Of a stretch of DNA of 64,000 bases, positions 24,259 to 33,885 are shown piece after piece. Every line of letters starts with the position of its first letter. Position 1 is the first letter of the stretch. Origin of the DNA: Bryopsis sp. KO-2023 (lineage: Eukaryota > Chlorophyta > Ulvophyceae > Bryopsidales > Bryopsidaceae); contig BSYQ01000002.1 of the NCBI GenBank assembly GCA_030272585.1, forward strand, positions 434,001 through 498,000, written 5' to 3'. The notes below the pieces were generated by a model that ran no database searches, was not told where the DNA came from, and saw only the letters and a program-made list of their open reading frames with translations. The position numbers were made by a program, and so were the translations under genes.

Positions 24259-25215
24259 GCCGATGTTATAGGCTCCGGCCAGGCATGTCTGACATAGGAT
24301 CTTTGGCTGGTTGGAGTGGGGGTTGGCTCAGCGGTCGTGGATTAGAGATGGTCCAGTGTGGGTTATGTTACTTCCCAAACCCCTAGGAATTTGTTTGCAC
24401 TTGAGAAGGCCACGGGGGCTGTTCAGCTGGGGCCTGTTTCAAGTCTCAATCCAACCTCCTGGTTGGTTGCAGCCATCCCTCCCATATTGAATGAAACCAG
24501 CCTCCGCTCAGTTTGGAATTGAAAACCTGGAGCGAGAAGGAGTTTCTCTGTGGGTGGGTGGGTGGGGGGGGGGGACCAAAAGCATTAGTAGATGTACTGG
24601 TTTGGAAAAAAAAAAAAAAATTGGGAAATTGGGGAAAGAGGGGGGGGGCCTAGAAGCTTTCCGTTGGCCACCTGATGATGTGGAGTGCGTAGTTGGAACT
24701 ATAGAAGGGGTTTGAGAAGGAGGAGGGGGAATGAGTCGCTGACCAATCGATCAATCGATTTGGTGCTGGGAGTAGCTTCAGTGGGGTGTGTGGAAGCGAC
24801 AGCTGGAGTGGGAAGGGCCCCCGTGGGAAGGGCCCCCCCAAAAAAAGAAAAAAAAAAGGTCAACCCTGTTGGATGCATCACTGATCCTGAGACTGACCTC
24901 AAACCGAGAAACTGTTTTTGCTGATATGCCTGGCCAAATGTAAGGATAGCATTGGGGGGGTGGGGGGATATCTTATATGTATTTATCTGTGGTGAAGACA
25001 GCCCCCTTTTAAAATTGAAAGGAGCACACACCCTGCTTTTCCGGGGTTTTTTATCAGGAAGAGGGTTTTTAAAAAAAACAAATTCAACCAATCACCTGTC
25101 CAATCACCAATTATTACAACCCACAGCAAAAGAGAGAGTCCTCACCATCATCCTGCTAAGGTCCCCGTTTCTCCACTCGAGCTCCGCTCTCTGCTGAAAC
25201 TCTGGGTGGGAGTGG
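24259..25215 (+). repeat. About 1-kb inverted repeat, right arm
   Basis: Reverse complement of 14083-15088. It begins with a hairpin-repeat copy (24259-24315), and a truncated GATGCTATAGG lies just beyond its end at 25230-25247. Confidence 0.75.
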
Positions 25216-25244
25216 ATGCTATCAATCAATCAAGTGGATGCTAT

Positions 25245-25610
25245 AGGAATCAGGAGTCTGGAATCAGGAATCAGGAATCTGGAATCTGGAATCTGGAATC
25301 TGTTTATACTCGACAAGGCTGCTGGCCCCATGGGGCTGTATACCTTGGGCCTGTTTCAAGTCGGTCAATCAATGAGCTGTTCATGCACACCCTTATCCTC
25401 GTACCCCTCCTCTCACTTTCCATCATTCCCCACTACTCTCCAATCAAGTGTAAAACTGATTCCTGATTCCTGATTCTGGATACCTGACACCCGATTCCTG
25501 ATTCTTGATTCTGGATTCCTGATTCTGGATTCCTGATTCTGGATTCCTGATTCTGGATTCCTGATTCTGGATTCCTGATTCTGGATACCTGATTCTTGAT
25601 TCTTGATATA
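25245..25610. repeat. 14-bp minisatellite in two opposed blocks
   Basis: 25245-25315 carries GGAATCAGGAATCTGGAATC-type units. 25455-25610 carries about ten units of the complementary ATTCCTGATTCTGG type. The two blocks could pair as a long hairpin. Confidence 0.75.
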
Positions 25611-25647
25611 ACTGTTGTTGGTAGTGAGTTGTTTAAATTTAGTTTGT

Positions 25648-25715
25648 TGTATTCCCCCAATCTTATAGGCCCCAGTCTGACCGGGCATGTCTTGTAATAT
25701 TTCTGGTTGATTGGT
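25648..25715 (+). repeat. Short hairpin repeat, loop variant
   Basis: Core TCTTATAGGCCCCAGTCTGA then CCGGGCATGTCTTGTAATAT, with the GGTTGATTGG tail. Confidence 0.6.
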
Positions 25716-25840
25716 GCGTAATGTTTTAACAGAATTAAAAAAAATATATTTTAAGAACGAAAAGAAGGGAAATTAAAAAAAAAAGAAAATCATTCAGTCA
25801 TCATAACGAAAAGAAAAAAGGGTCTGCGGGTTCTCTCTTT

Positions 25841-26010
25841 TGTTGGGAATCGGATTTCAGAGTAGCCTTAATTTCTGTAAATGTGAACTAAATTAGTTGA
25901 TGAGAGGAGAGATCTTGAAGTATAAGTTTGGAAAGTAGGATTGTGTCGGTGAACAATTTTCTGTAAGAAAAAAACACTTGTTCGCAAGGCTAAGGATAGC
26001 GATATCAACA
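25841..26010 (+). repeat. 5' LTR of element 1 (170 bp)
   Basis: TG...CA ends with TGTTG/CAACA inverted termini; matches 31410-31579 over its whole length by eye. Confidence 0.93.
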
Positions 26011-26014
26011 TGGT

Positions 26015-26026
26015 TGGTTTCGGAGC
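26015..26026 (+). promoter_or_regulatory. Primer-binding site of element 1
   Basis: TGGTTTCGGAGC begins 4 nt after the LTR. The same 12 bases form the primer-binding site of element 2 (50249-50260, minus). It differs at two positions from the TGGTATCAGAGC often used by plant elements primed by initiator Met tRNA; the tRNA here is not assigned. Confidence 0.75.
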
Positions 26027-26373
26027 TAGTGTTATCACTGCTTCTGATATCCGCCTTAGGCCAAGCCTCAGCGTATCCCCTTGTATGGAAAACACCCGCT
26101 GTTTCTGAAAAAGTCACAGCCATTCAGAAACTGGTTGAGGAGTATGAGAGCCTGGGTCACGAGACAAAAGAAGATAAGGAAAAGGTCTCGCTTATACTAG
26201 AAGCGGCCCAGAGCTTAGTTTGGGAACGTCGGAGACGAAGAGCACGAAAGGAGGAACCTCCGTTATTCTCACTTGAATTTCTACAGACGGTGGAAAAAAT
26301 ACGGTTGTTGACAGCTCGGCTGAAGCATAGATCAGCAGACTTGGGTTTACTCGGATTGGGACTTACAACGAGT

Positions 26374-29300
26374 ATGCTGGCGTCTTACTCCCTGAAAGTG
26401 GCGAAAGTGCTGTGGAGGACCTTGTCGGACTGGCGAAACAAACGCTCACCTAGCGTGTGGGCGGCGGAACATAAGCATGGAGGAAAAGACTTTCGAGCGA
26501 AAGGAGGAAACCGACGTGGGCTAAGTCAGGAAGACATGGAGCTAGTGCGCCGCCTTTGCACCCTCCTCAACACGACTACACCACCGGTTTCGTCTGCTGA
26601 GATGAGTTCCCAAGAGGAATCGAACCCCAACACAGCCAACGGGAACAGCGGACCCATTACCTACAAGCAACTCCGCGTAAGAATAAGACTTGGGGAGGAT
26701 CCTAAGCTTCACGACGTACTCGTCGACTCAGGGTCGACTGTGAACGTGTTACCTTTGGCCTACGCTAAGCGGAATGGTCTTGGAATCCAGCCGTCAACCC
26801 TTTCCGAGTTGTCTGGGTTCAATGGAGCGAAAGAAAAAGTCGTCGGCGTAATACCCATGGCGATAGCGGTTGGTCCTTGGGAAAGTAGAGAGTCCTTTGT
26901 CGTTGCTGCTTCAGCCCGTCAGATAATACTGGGTATGCCTTTCCTGAGCCATAGGCAATTGAGCGTGGATTGTTTAAAAGAGTGCTTACGAAGTGTGGAC
27001 GGGAAAACGGTGGCTTGTCACGTGGTCACTCACCCAGCGGCAAGTGCACCACCCATCGCCGAAGCTGATCTGCCTTTCCCGGCCCTTTACCCACCGGTTG
27101 TGGAACCTCCTCAAGCTGAACACTTTGGAAGTGGAGGCGAGGTATCTACTGTTACGCTGTGTGATGACGAGTGTGATGGAGAAGGAGACGGAGACGGAGA
27201 CGGAGACAGCACACAGACGTCTGGCCAGGACGCAGAGGAGGCCATGGGATCTACTGTTTCGACTAACCCTCCCGATTCTGACCCCTCTTCCTCTATTTCT
27301 GTCGATACTCCTATGACCGAAAACAAACTAGATGTTCCACTCGAAGAGCTGGCATCGGTACAGGAGCCAGCGGAACAAGAAGTCCCACCGCAGGATATGG
27401 AGGAAGAGATCACGAGGGTGGAACAGGAGATCACGGCAGCAGAAGTCAAGCCCAAGGAGATCACGAAGTCGGAACAGGAGACCATGGCGAAAGGAGTTGC
27501 GAAGTCAGAAGGGGAACCTGCAGGAGACACAACCAATCTTTTTCGATCCCAGCCACTGGTCACTGTGTACACGGCAGCAAACAAACGAAGTCAAGCCAAA
27601 CGACTTCGCATTTCTCAAGGGCGCATGTACATACCTTTGGGTGGCTCGGTTGTCCTGGGCCCTCGAATGTCAAAGACGGTTATTCCTCCTTTCCGTATCA
27701 CGGGAGAGGGCATCTGCGGGGTGCTACCTATAGGGCAAATCATAAATGTGTTTCACACAATCACATTGGGAGGAAATGGAGCAGTCAGAGTCAAATTACA
27801 CAATATGAGCAATGAGAGTCGCATGCTCACAGGCAAACTCTGCTTAGCAGCAGTCCTTCTGAAGAAAGATACAAGGGTGACATGGATCAGTGAGGGAAGT
27901 TTATCTATGGTTGAGCATCAGTTGGATCATCCCACTCCTCTGGATACGAAACAAAACGAGTGGGATGTGCCTATTTCAGACTTGGAAAAGGAATGTTTCG
28001 AAGGGGAAGGTGGATGTAAAAGTGCATTGGATTATGGGACAGTTTCAGCACCACCACTTACCCACAGCTCATCAGCTCCATCTGAGGTGAATCCTCCTAC
28101 AGTTCTTGGCTCCTCCCCTTATGCACGATTGCTTGGGTCATGCCTGGATACAGGCTGTTGCGTAATTACACCAACTCTTCCAGCAATTTTGGAATGCGCA
28201 CCTGACACATCAAAGGACATACATGGAGCAACAAGGTCAAAAGAGGACATTACTACACACCAGCCCCTGGTTCATATGCTGGCTTACGAAATGGAATCTA
28301 TTCAGGATACTGAAAGAACTGTTTCAGGAGAATCAGTTGGAGTGTTGCAAGGAGGATTATCGGAATTCACCTGCCAGGGAGTTCCCTCTTCTCCTTCAGA
28401 CCCAACGACTCCCCATTTGGATGGCAGTTTACAGACTTCTCTGGGGAATTCTTCTGAACACACTCGATTCAATTCTGGAACGAAAGCATCAGCAGTACCT
28501 TCTGCAGCTCCTGGAGTTTTGAAAAGAAGTGCTGGATTATCGGAATTCACCTTCCAGGGAATTCCTTCTCCCCCTTCAACTCCAACCACTCCTTACACAG
28601 ACGGCAGTTCACAGCTTTCTTTGGGGATCTCTCCTGGAAGCTCTCGGATCAGTTCTGGAAGGGAAACACAAGACAACCTTTCTACATCTCCAGTTGAACA
28701 ACACCAACATGCCACTGCAACAATTCTGGGAGATCACGAAAGGAGTTCAAAGGCAAACCTGAATGTGCCTGCAGTTCCACCTCCAACTCCAGCAGCTGCT
28801 CAGCTCCCCTTGCGAATGGAGCAGGATACCTGTGGACAGACAAAGGAAAAGTTGGGAAACGGGAACAAACTGGACAGAGCAGAGCAAGAAAATGAAGTGA
28901 ACTCCCCTGAGGATGCTTCCCTGCTCCAGCACTGGACTTCAAGATTTCCTGACGTCTTCACTGACGACCTACAGCACATTCCAAAAAACAAGTGGAGCAA
29001 AAGACTTCGCATATGTCACAGGGAAATAAACTGGAGAGTACCCATGCACAGAATACCTTTGTCGTCAACAGGACGTCGATACCATCCTACTGGCATCGAG
29101 AAACACGAAATCGCAGAGTTTATGGGAAACCTGGAGCGAAAAGGAGTGGTGGAGCATCTCCTACCTGGACAGCGCGCCCATTTCTCTCCCGTTCTTTTCT
29201 TGAGGAAGCCGTCGGGGAAACTCCGCAAGACAGTCGACTTCAGGACGCTCAATGGCTATTCTCCTCCCTGGGGTTCGTCATCTCTGAATGTGCGTTCGGT

Positions 29301-31326
29301 GGTGGACTCCATCCCTGCGGAATGGACGACTTTCTCTGTCCTCGACCTCTCTGACGGTTTCTTCCAATTGGAAGTGTGTCCCTCCCTTCGCCCACTCTTT
29401 GACTTCGAAACAGACGTCGGACGCTATTGGTACCTCCGCCTTCCGCAGGGGTGGAGCTCATCACCAGGGTTGTTCCATGAACGCGTGAAGTCCGTTTTGG
29501 AGGGGAAGGCTGCCCGAAATTTCGTCGACGATATCCTAGTAGGAGGGAGAAATCGCACAGAGCATGACCACCACCTTCGTCAAGTCCTGGAGCGCCTTCG
29601 CGAGGTGGGGTGGTGCGTAAATCCCTCCAAGGCTCAAATCGCTCGCTCGGAAGTCCAATTCCTTGGCTACACGCTGGGACCTGAAGGCATCTCGTTAAAA
29701 CACTTCCTGGAGCAACAGCGAAAAAACTTACCTCCTATCCGCTCTCCCAGCGATCTTCGGAAGGTCCTAGGGCTCTTCAATGTCACGCGCGGAGTGTGCC
29801 CAGGCTACAGCGCATACGTGGAGCCCCTACAAGCACAGCCACCAAACACTCCTGGAGAAACGTTGGATCAACTGGCGAAAGAAGCATGGACGAAAATACT
29901 GGAGAACAACATCTCACTTACGAGGGAAGAAGCCTCCACTTTCCACCTCCAAGTGGATTGGTCGGGAACTGGGCGAGGCTACGTGCTCTTCTCGGGACCG
30001 CCAGAACAAGGAAGGGTCGTCGCGCTCAACTCCCAACGGCTCACGGGCGTTCCTCCGTCCAGCTTCTTGGGCGAACTCCAATGCCTCGCCTGGTCCCTGC
30101 GCGATGTCATGCCTTTGGTGGGAGCCCGACCTATCGTGGTTTACACTGATTCCCAAAGTGCTTACCACCGCTTACGCAATCCTCCTGGGCCAGACCTCAT
30201 GTCGGACCTCCGCGCTGCTCGCCTCGTCGCTTGGATATGGTCACACTTCCCTTCTCCTGGACGCATGCGAGTGGAGTTTCTGGCAGGCGAAAGCAATCCC
30301 TGGGCCGACCAGCTGTCGCGATGGTTCGCGAAGGAGGACGTCCCAGTGGCCAGCCCCATCCAGGTGTCGCCATCTCGTTCCGCGCTGCAAGCTCTTCACT
30401 CGGACGGTCACTGGAAGGCACAAAAACTCCAGTGGCAATGCCACCAAATGGGCTGGGACGTCAGCCTGTCGGAGGTCCACGAAGTTGTTAAAAGCTGTAT
30501 CACGTGCCAACACTTCACCCCACCAAAGGAAAAAGAGACTTTAGGCTCTCCGACGAACCCAAAGCGGCCTGGCGAGAGCCTAAACATTGATTTGATAGGA
30601 CCACTTCCTGTTGATTCGAAAGGACACAGATACATAATGTGTTTGGTCGACGGACTTACTCGCCTTGGATTCGCTGTTCCGCTGAAGAAGTCGTCAACCC
30701 AATCCATCCTCGCTACTTTGGACATCTGGCTCAAGGCAGCTCCCACTCCAAACACGATCCTCACCGACGGTGCCAGCTACTTCCAGTCTTCCGCGGTCTC
30801 CAATTGGGCCCACCGCCGTGGAATACGTTTAGATCGCGTTCCTGCACACCACCACAGAGCCAATGGATTGATAGAGCGGTTTAACCGAACGTTGCTGGAT
30901 CGTCTGAGAGTTTTACAATTCGACTTGGGAGGAGAATGGAGTAATCACATCAACAGAGCCTTGGAACAGATCAACAATATGATTCACAACACTACCAAAT
31001 ACTCGCCTGCTGCGCTGTGGCGCGCGGGAGAGGATGCATGGGCTGAAGCTTTGGAACAGACAGCACAAAGGAGAGCACAGATCAACGCACGACGACCAGC
31101 TCCCAATCGTCATTTTCACTATGTGGGGGAAGAAGTCCTAATCCTGGATTACGATCGTCTGTCGCGCGAATTGGGAAAACTGGAGCCGATTTGGAAGGGA
31201 CCTTACAGAATCATTACTCACATTTCTGGCAGAAGGTTCAAGGTAGCTCCAGTCACGAGGGAAGTTAAAAAAGGACGCAAGCCTTACTTAATACTTCATG
31301 CCAACCAGATGAAGCATTTTTACTAG
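26374..31326 (+). CDS. Element 1 polyprotein (protease, RT, RNase H, integrase)
   Basis: The frame is open from inside the 5' LTR (about 25978) to the stop at 31324-31326, but the first in-frame ATG is at 26374, so the start is uncertain. Counting from 25978: a Gag-like N-terminal region with Arg-rich and hydrophobic stretches and no CCHC knuckle; an aspartic protease (VDSGSTVNVLP, near residue 250); about 650 residues of acidic, Ser/Pro/Thr-rich spacer with an internal repeat (GLSEFT...); RT (VDFRTLNGY, LDLSDGFFQL, FVDD at about 1182); RNase H (TDSQSAY); integrase with HHCC finger and DDE residues near 30591, 30766 and 30877 (LIERFNR). It ends in a basic KGPYRI-type tail with no chromodomain. 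There are no frameshifts or stops, so it is potentially active. Confidence 0.88.
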   Translation: MLASYSLKVAKVLWRTLSDWRNKRSPSVWAAEHKHGGKDFRAKGGNRRGLSQEDMELVRRLCTLLNTTTPPVSSAEMSSQEESNPNTANGNSGPITYKQLRVRIRLGEDPKLHDVLVDSGSTVNVLPLAYAKRNGLGIQPSTLSELSGFNGAKEKVVGVIPMAIAVGPWESRESFVVAASARQIILGMPFLSHRQLSVDCLKECLRSVDGKTVACHVVTHPAASAPPIAEADLPFPALYPPVVEPPQAEHFGSGGEVSTVTLCDDECDGEGDGDGDGDSTQTSGQDAEEAMGSTVSTNPPDSDPSSSISVDTPMTENKLDVPLEELASVQEPAEQEVPPQDMEEEITRVEQEITAAEVKPKEITKSEQETMAKGVAKSEGEPAGDTTNLFRSQPLVTVYTAANKRSQAKRLRISQGRMYIPLGGSVVLGPRMSKTVIPPFRITGEGICGVLPIGQIINVFHTITLGGNGAVRVKLHNMSNESRMLTGKLCLAAVLLKKDTRVTWISEGSLSMVEHQLDHPTPLDTKQNEWDVPISDLEKECFEGEGGCKSALDYGTVSAPPLTHSSSAPSEVNPPTVLGSSPYARLLGSCLDTGCCVITPTLPAILECAPDTSKDIHGATRSKEDITTHQPLVHMLAYEMESIQDTERTVSGESVGVLQGGLSEFTCQGVPSSPSDPTTPHLDGSLQTSLGNSSEHTRFNSGTKASAVPSAAPGVLKRSAGLSEFTFQGIPSPPSTPTTPYTDGSSQLSLGISPGSSRISSGRETQDNLSTSPVEQHQHATATILGDHERSSKANLNVPAVPPPTPAAAQLPLRMEQDTCGQTKEKLGNGNKLDRAEQENEVNSPEDASLLQHWTSRFPDVFTDDLQHIPKNKWSKRLRICHREINWRVPMHRIPLSSTGRRYHPTGIEKHEIAEFMGNLERKGVVEHLLPGQRAHFSPVLFLRKPSGKLRKTVDFRTLNGYSPPWGSSSLNVRSVVDSIPAEWTTFSVLDLSDGFFQLEVCPSLRPLFDFETDVGRYWYLRLPQGWSSSPGLFHERVKSVLEGKAARNFVDDILVGGRNRTEHDHHLRQVLERLREVGWCVNPSKAQIARSEVQFLGYTLGPEGISLKHFLEQQRKNLPPIRSPSDLRKVLGLFNVTRGVCPGYSAYVEPLQAQPPNTPGETLDQLAKEAWTKILENNISLTREEASTFHLQVDWSGTGRGYVLFSGPPEQGRVVALNSQRLTGVPPSSFLGELQCLAWSLRDVMPLVGARPIVVYTDSQSAYHRLRNPPGPDLMSDLRAARLVAWIWSHFPSPGRMRVEFLAGESNPWADQLSRWFAKEDVPVASPIQVSPSRSALQALHSDGHWKAQKLQWQCHQMGWDVSLSEVHEVVKSCITCQHFTPPKEKETLGSPTNPKRPGESLNIDLIGPLPVDSKGHRYIMCLVDGLTRLGFAVPLKKSSTQSILATLDIWLKAAPTPNTILTDGASYFQSSAVSNWAHRRGIRLDRVPAHHHRANGLIERFNRTLLDRLRVLQFDLGGEWSNHINRALEQINNMIHNTTKYSPAALWRAGEDAWAEALEQTAQRRAQINARRPAPNRHFHYVGEEVLILDYDRLSRELGKLEPIWKGPYRIITHISGRRFKVAPVTREVKKGRKPYLILHANQMKHFY

Positions 31327-31409
31327 ACTTTGAGGGATCTTCTTTTTTTAACTAATTTATTTCTCTTGCGAAATTTCGTTATATCGGAGTTTTTCTGCGC
31401 GGTGAAGCG

Positions 31410-31579
31410 TGTTGGGAATCGGATTTCAGAGTAGCCTTAATTTCTGTAAATGTGAACTAAATTAGTTGATGAGAGGAGAGATCTTGAAGTATAAGTTTGG
31501 AAAGTAGGATTGTGTCGGTGAACAATTTTCTGTAAGAAAAAAACACTTGTTCGCAAGGCTAAGGATAGCGATATCAACA
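31410..31579 (+). repeat. 3' LTR of element 1 (170 bp)
   Basis: Same length as, and apparently identical to, 25841-26010; followed by CTTTT. Confidence 0.93.
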
Positions 31580-32962
31580 CTTTTTTTTTTTTTTTCAACT
31601 CGTTTTCTTATAGATAACAAAAAATTGGCACAAGAAAAAAACAAAACCCACTTTTTTCTGCATGTTTTAATCAAACCTAAAACGGAAAAAATATGGCAAA
31701 TGGAAAAACCACTCTTTCCAGCATATTTAAACTCAACAGAAAATGAAAAACACAGCTGATGAATGCCAAAACCATTCTTTCCACCATATTTAAAACTATT
31801 TTTGCAACCAAAAGTAGCAAAAGACTGACTCATCAACCTTACTTATTCAAAAATCCCACACCACACTGGTGGAAAGAGATATCATATAAAACACAATATG
31901 CTATTTTTATATTCTTTTATACATAACAGCACCAGCCATCCAACAATTCTTTGTTGTTGTTTTTTCCAAATTTTCATCATTACATAAAACATTGTTCACA
32001 AATATGCTCTACCTTCGTTGAGGATAAATTCAGGGCTTTTTTTTCCTAAAAAAAAAAAAAAAAGGAAAACTGAACCATTCCATTAACTATAAGACAAAAG
32101 AAAGAAAGCGATTGTACTACAACCCAACCGCTCTCAAAATTCCACATTATCGCGATTTAAAAAAAAAAAGGAGGGGGAGGGGGCATTTTTACCCCCCCCC
32201 CCCCCATTACATACATCCTGACTTTGATTTGATTTTCCAGGTTCTGGAAAAACGAAAGAAGAAAAAAAGACGCTTTCCTAAACAAACCAATCGTGCGAAT
32301 GTAAAAAACACCTGAAAAAAACTTCTCCAAAAAAACAAACATGAAACACAACTGTTCCCAAAAGGAAAAAAAAAAATCAAAAATCGCTTCTCAGAAGTTT
32401 GAAAACTGTACGTAGATCCAAAGGTTATTCACCCCAAAAAACTGCCGTCGGAAAAAGTAACAAGCTGAACAAGAAAACTCCATATACCATATATATCGCA
32501 CTATTACCCCTAGCCACCCCACATCCCACCGCGGCTTTTCGTTCTTTCGCAGTTCTTTTTATATTCTTGATCACCCCCCCCCCCCCCCCTTTTCCCTCCG
32601 GTAGAAAAAAGAAAAAAACATTTTTGAAACGAACTGTCGTTTCAGCAACCCCTCCAGAAAACTGACTAGAACCCGTTAGAAATATTGCAGTACTTTTGAT
32701 AAAACTTGAAAAAAACAAGATCAAAAACATGGGTGTGAAAAGTCACTCAGAAACAGAAGAAAACACCCCTGCAACCCACAAAAATGCCACAGAAGAAGTC
32801 CATACTGTAACTGCCGGTGCGGCTAGCAATCATTTCCACCCACATATTCTGTACCATGGCTGTTTTCCCGTGTTTCGCCTGATATTGTGACCACTGGGCG
32901 GTGGTCGATCTGGTGGCATGACCGACCCACTCACTTACACCACCATGTGAAAGGTGGGGTAT
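31580..32962. other. A/T-rich intergenic stretch downstream of family member 2
   Basis: No supported gene. It contains poly-A/poly-T runs, two poly-C runs (32191-32206 and 32575-32590), and the presumed 3' flank of the minus-strand gene ending at 32963. Confidence 0.5.
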
Positions 32963-33885
32963 CTAGCCTGATGGTGGTGGTGGAGGTCTTGGCGTGGCAG
33001 GTGGTGGTGGAGGTCTTGGCGTGGCTGGTGGTGGTGGAGGTCTTGGCGTGGCAGGTGGTGGTGGAGGTCTTGGCGTGGCTGGTGGTGGTGGTGGTCTTGG
33101 CGTGGCAGGTGGTGGAGGTCCTGGCGTGGCAGGTGGTGGTGGAGGTCTTGGCGTGGCAGGTGGTGGTGGAGGTCTTGGCGTGGCTGGTGGTGGTGGAGGT
33201 CTTGGCGTGGCAGGTGGTGGTGGAGGTCTTGGTGTGGCTGGTGGTGGTGGAGGTCTTGGCGTGGCAGGTGGTGGTGGAGGTCTTGGCGTGGCAGGTGGTG
33301 GTGGAGGTGCCGGCGTGGCTGGTGGTGGTGGAGGTGCCGGCGTGGCAGGTGGTGGAGGTCCTGGCGTGGCAGGTGGTGGTGGAGGTCTTGGCGTGGCAGG
33401 TGGTGGTGGAGGTCTTGGCGTGGCTGGTGGTGGTGGAGGTCTTGGCGTGGCAGGTGGTGGTGGAGGTCTTGGCGTGGCTGGTGGTGGTGGAGGTCTTGGC
33501 GTGGCAGGTGGTGGTGGAGGTCTTGGCGTGGCTGGTGGTGGTGGTGGTCTTGGCGTGGCAGGTGGTGGAGGTCCTGGCGTGGCAGGTGGTGGTGGAGGTG
33601 CCGGCGTGGCTGGTGGTGGTGGAGGTGCTGGCGTGGCAGGTGGTGGAGGTCCTGGCGTGGCAGGTGGAGGTGGAGGTCTTGGGGTGGCTGGTGGTGGAGG
33701 TCTTGGCGTGGCAGGTGGTGGAGGTCTTGGGGTGGCAGGTGGTGGTGGGGGTCTTGGCGTCGCTGGTGGAGGTCCTGGCGGTGGTGGTGATGGAGGTCTT
33801 GGCGTGGCAGGTGGTGGTGCCGGCGTGGCTGGAAGTCCAAACACCGGCACTGATTGTAATAACACAGAACACACAGAGTGTGAGG
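32963..33885 (-). repeat. Coding repeats of the C-terminal Pro-rich exon
   Basis: Tandem 30-bp-type units giving PPPPATPRPP and variants PPPPATPAPP and PPPATPGPP on the minus strand. The plus strand reads as Gly/Val-rich shadow frames. The exon joins in phase to module B5 through the acceptor TCTTGTCTCAG. Confidence 0.8.

Larger units (their letters stand above)
23434..25840. other. Region downstream of carbonic anhydrase
   Basis: Contains a duplicated 3' flanking segment (23441-23525 resembles 23595-23690), an 11-bp tandem repeat (23548-23620), the right arm of the 1-kb inverted repeat, a 14-bp minisatellite and one hairpin-repeat copy at 25648-25715. No credible gene. Confidence 0.5.
25841..31579 (+). 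mobile_element. Intact Ty3/Gypsy-like LTR retrotransposon (element 1)
   Basis: 5739-bp element with 170-bp LTRs that appear identical, starting TGTTG and ending CAACA. CTTT lies just outside both ends (25837-25840 and 31580-31583), consistent with a 4-bp target-site duplication. A primer-binding site follows the left LTR, and one long open frame covers the body. The polypurine tract before the right LTR is weak. Domain order protease, reverse transcriptase, RNase H, integrase supports Ty3/Gypsy. Confidence 0.92.
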
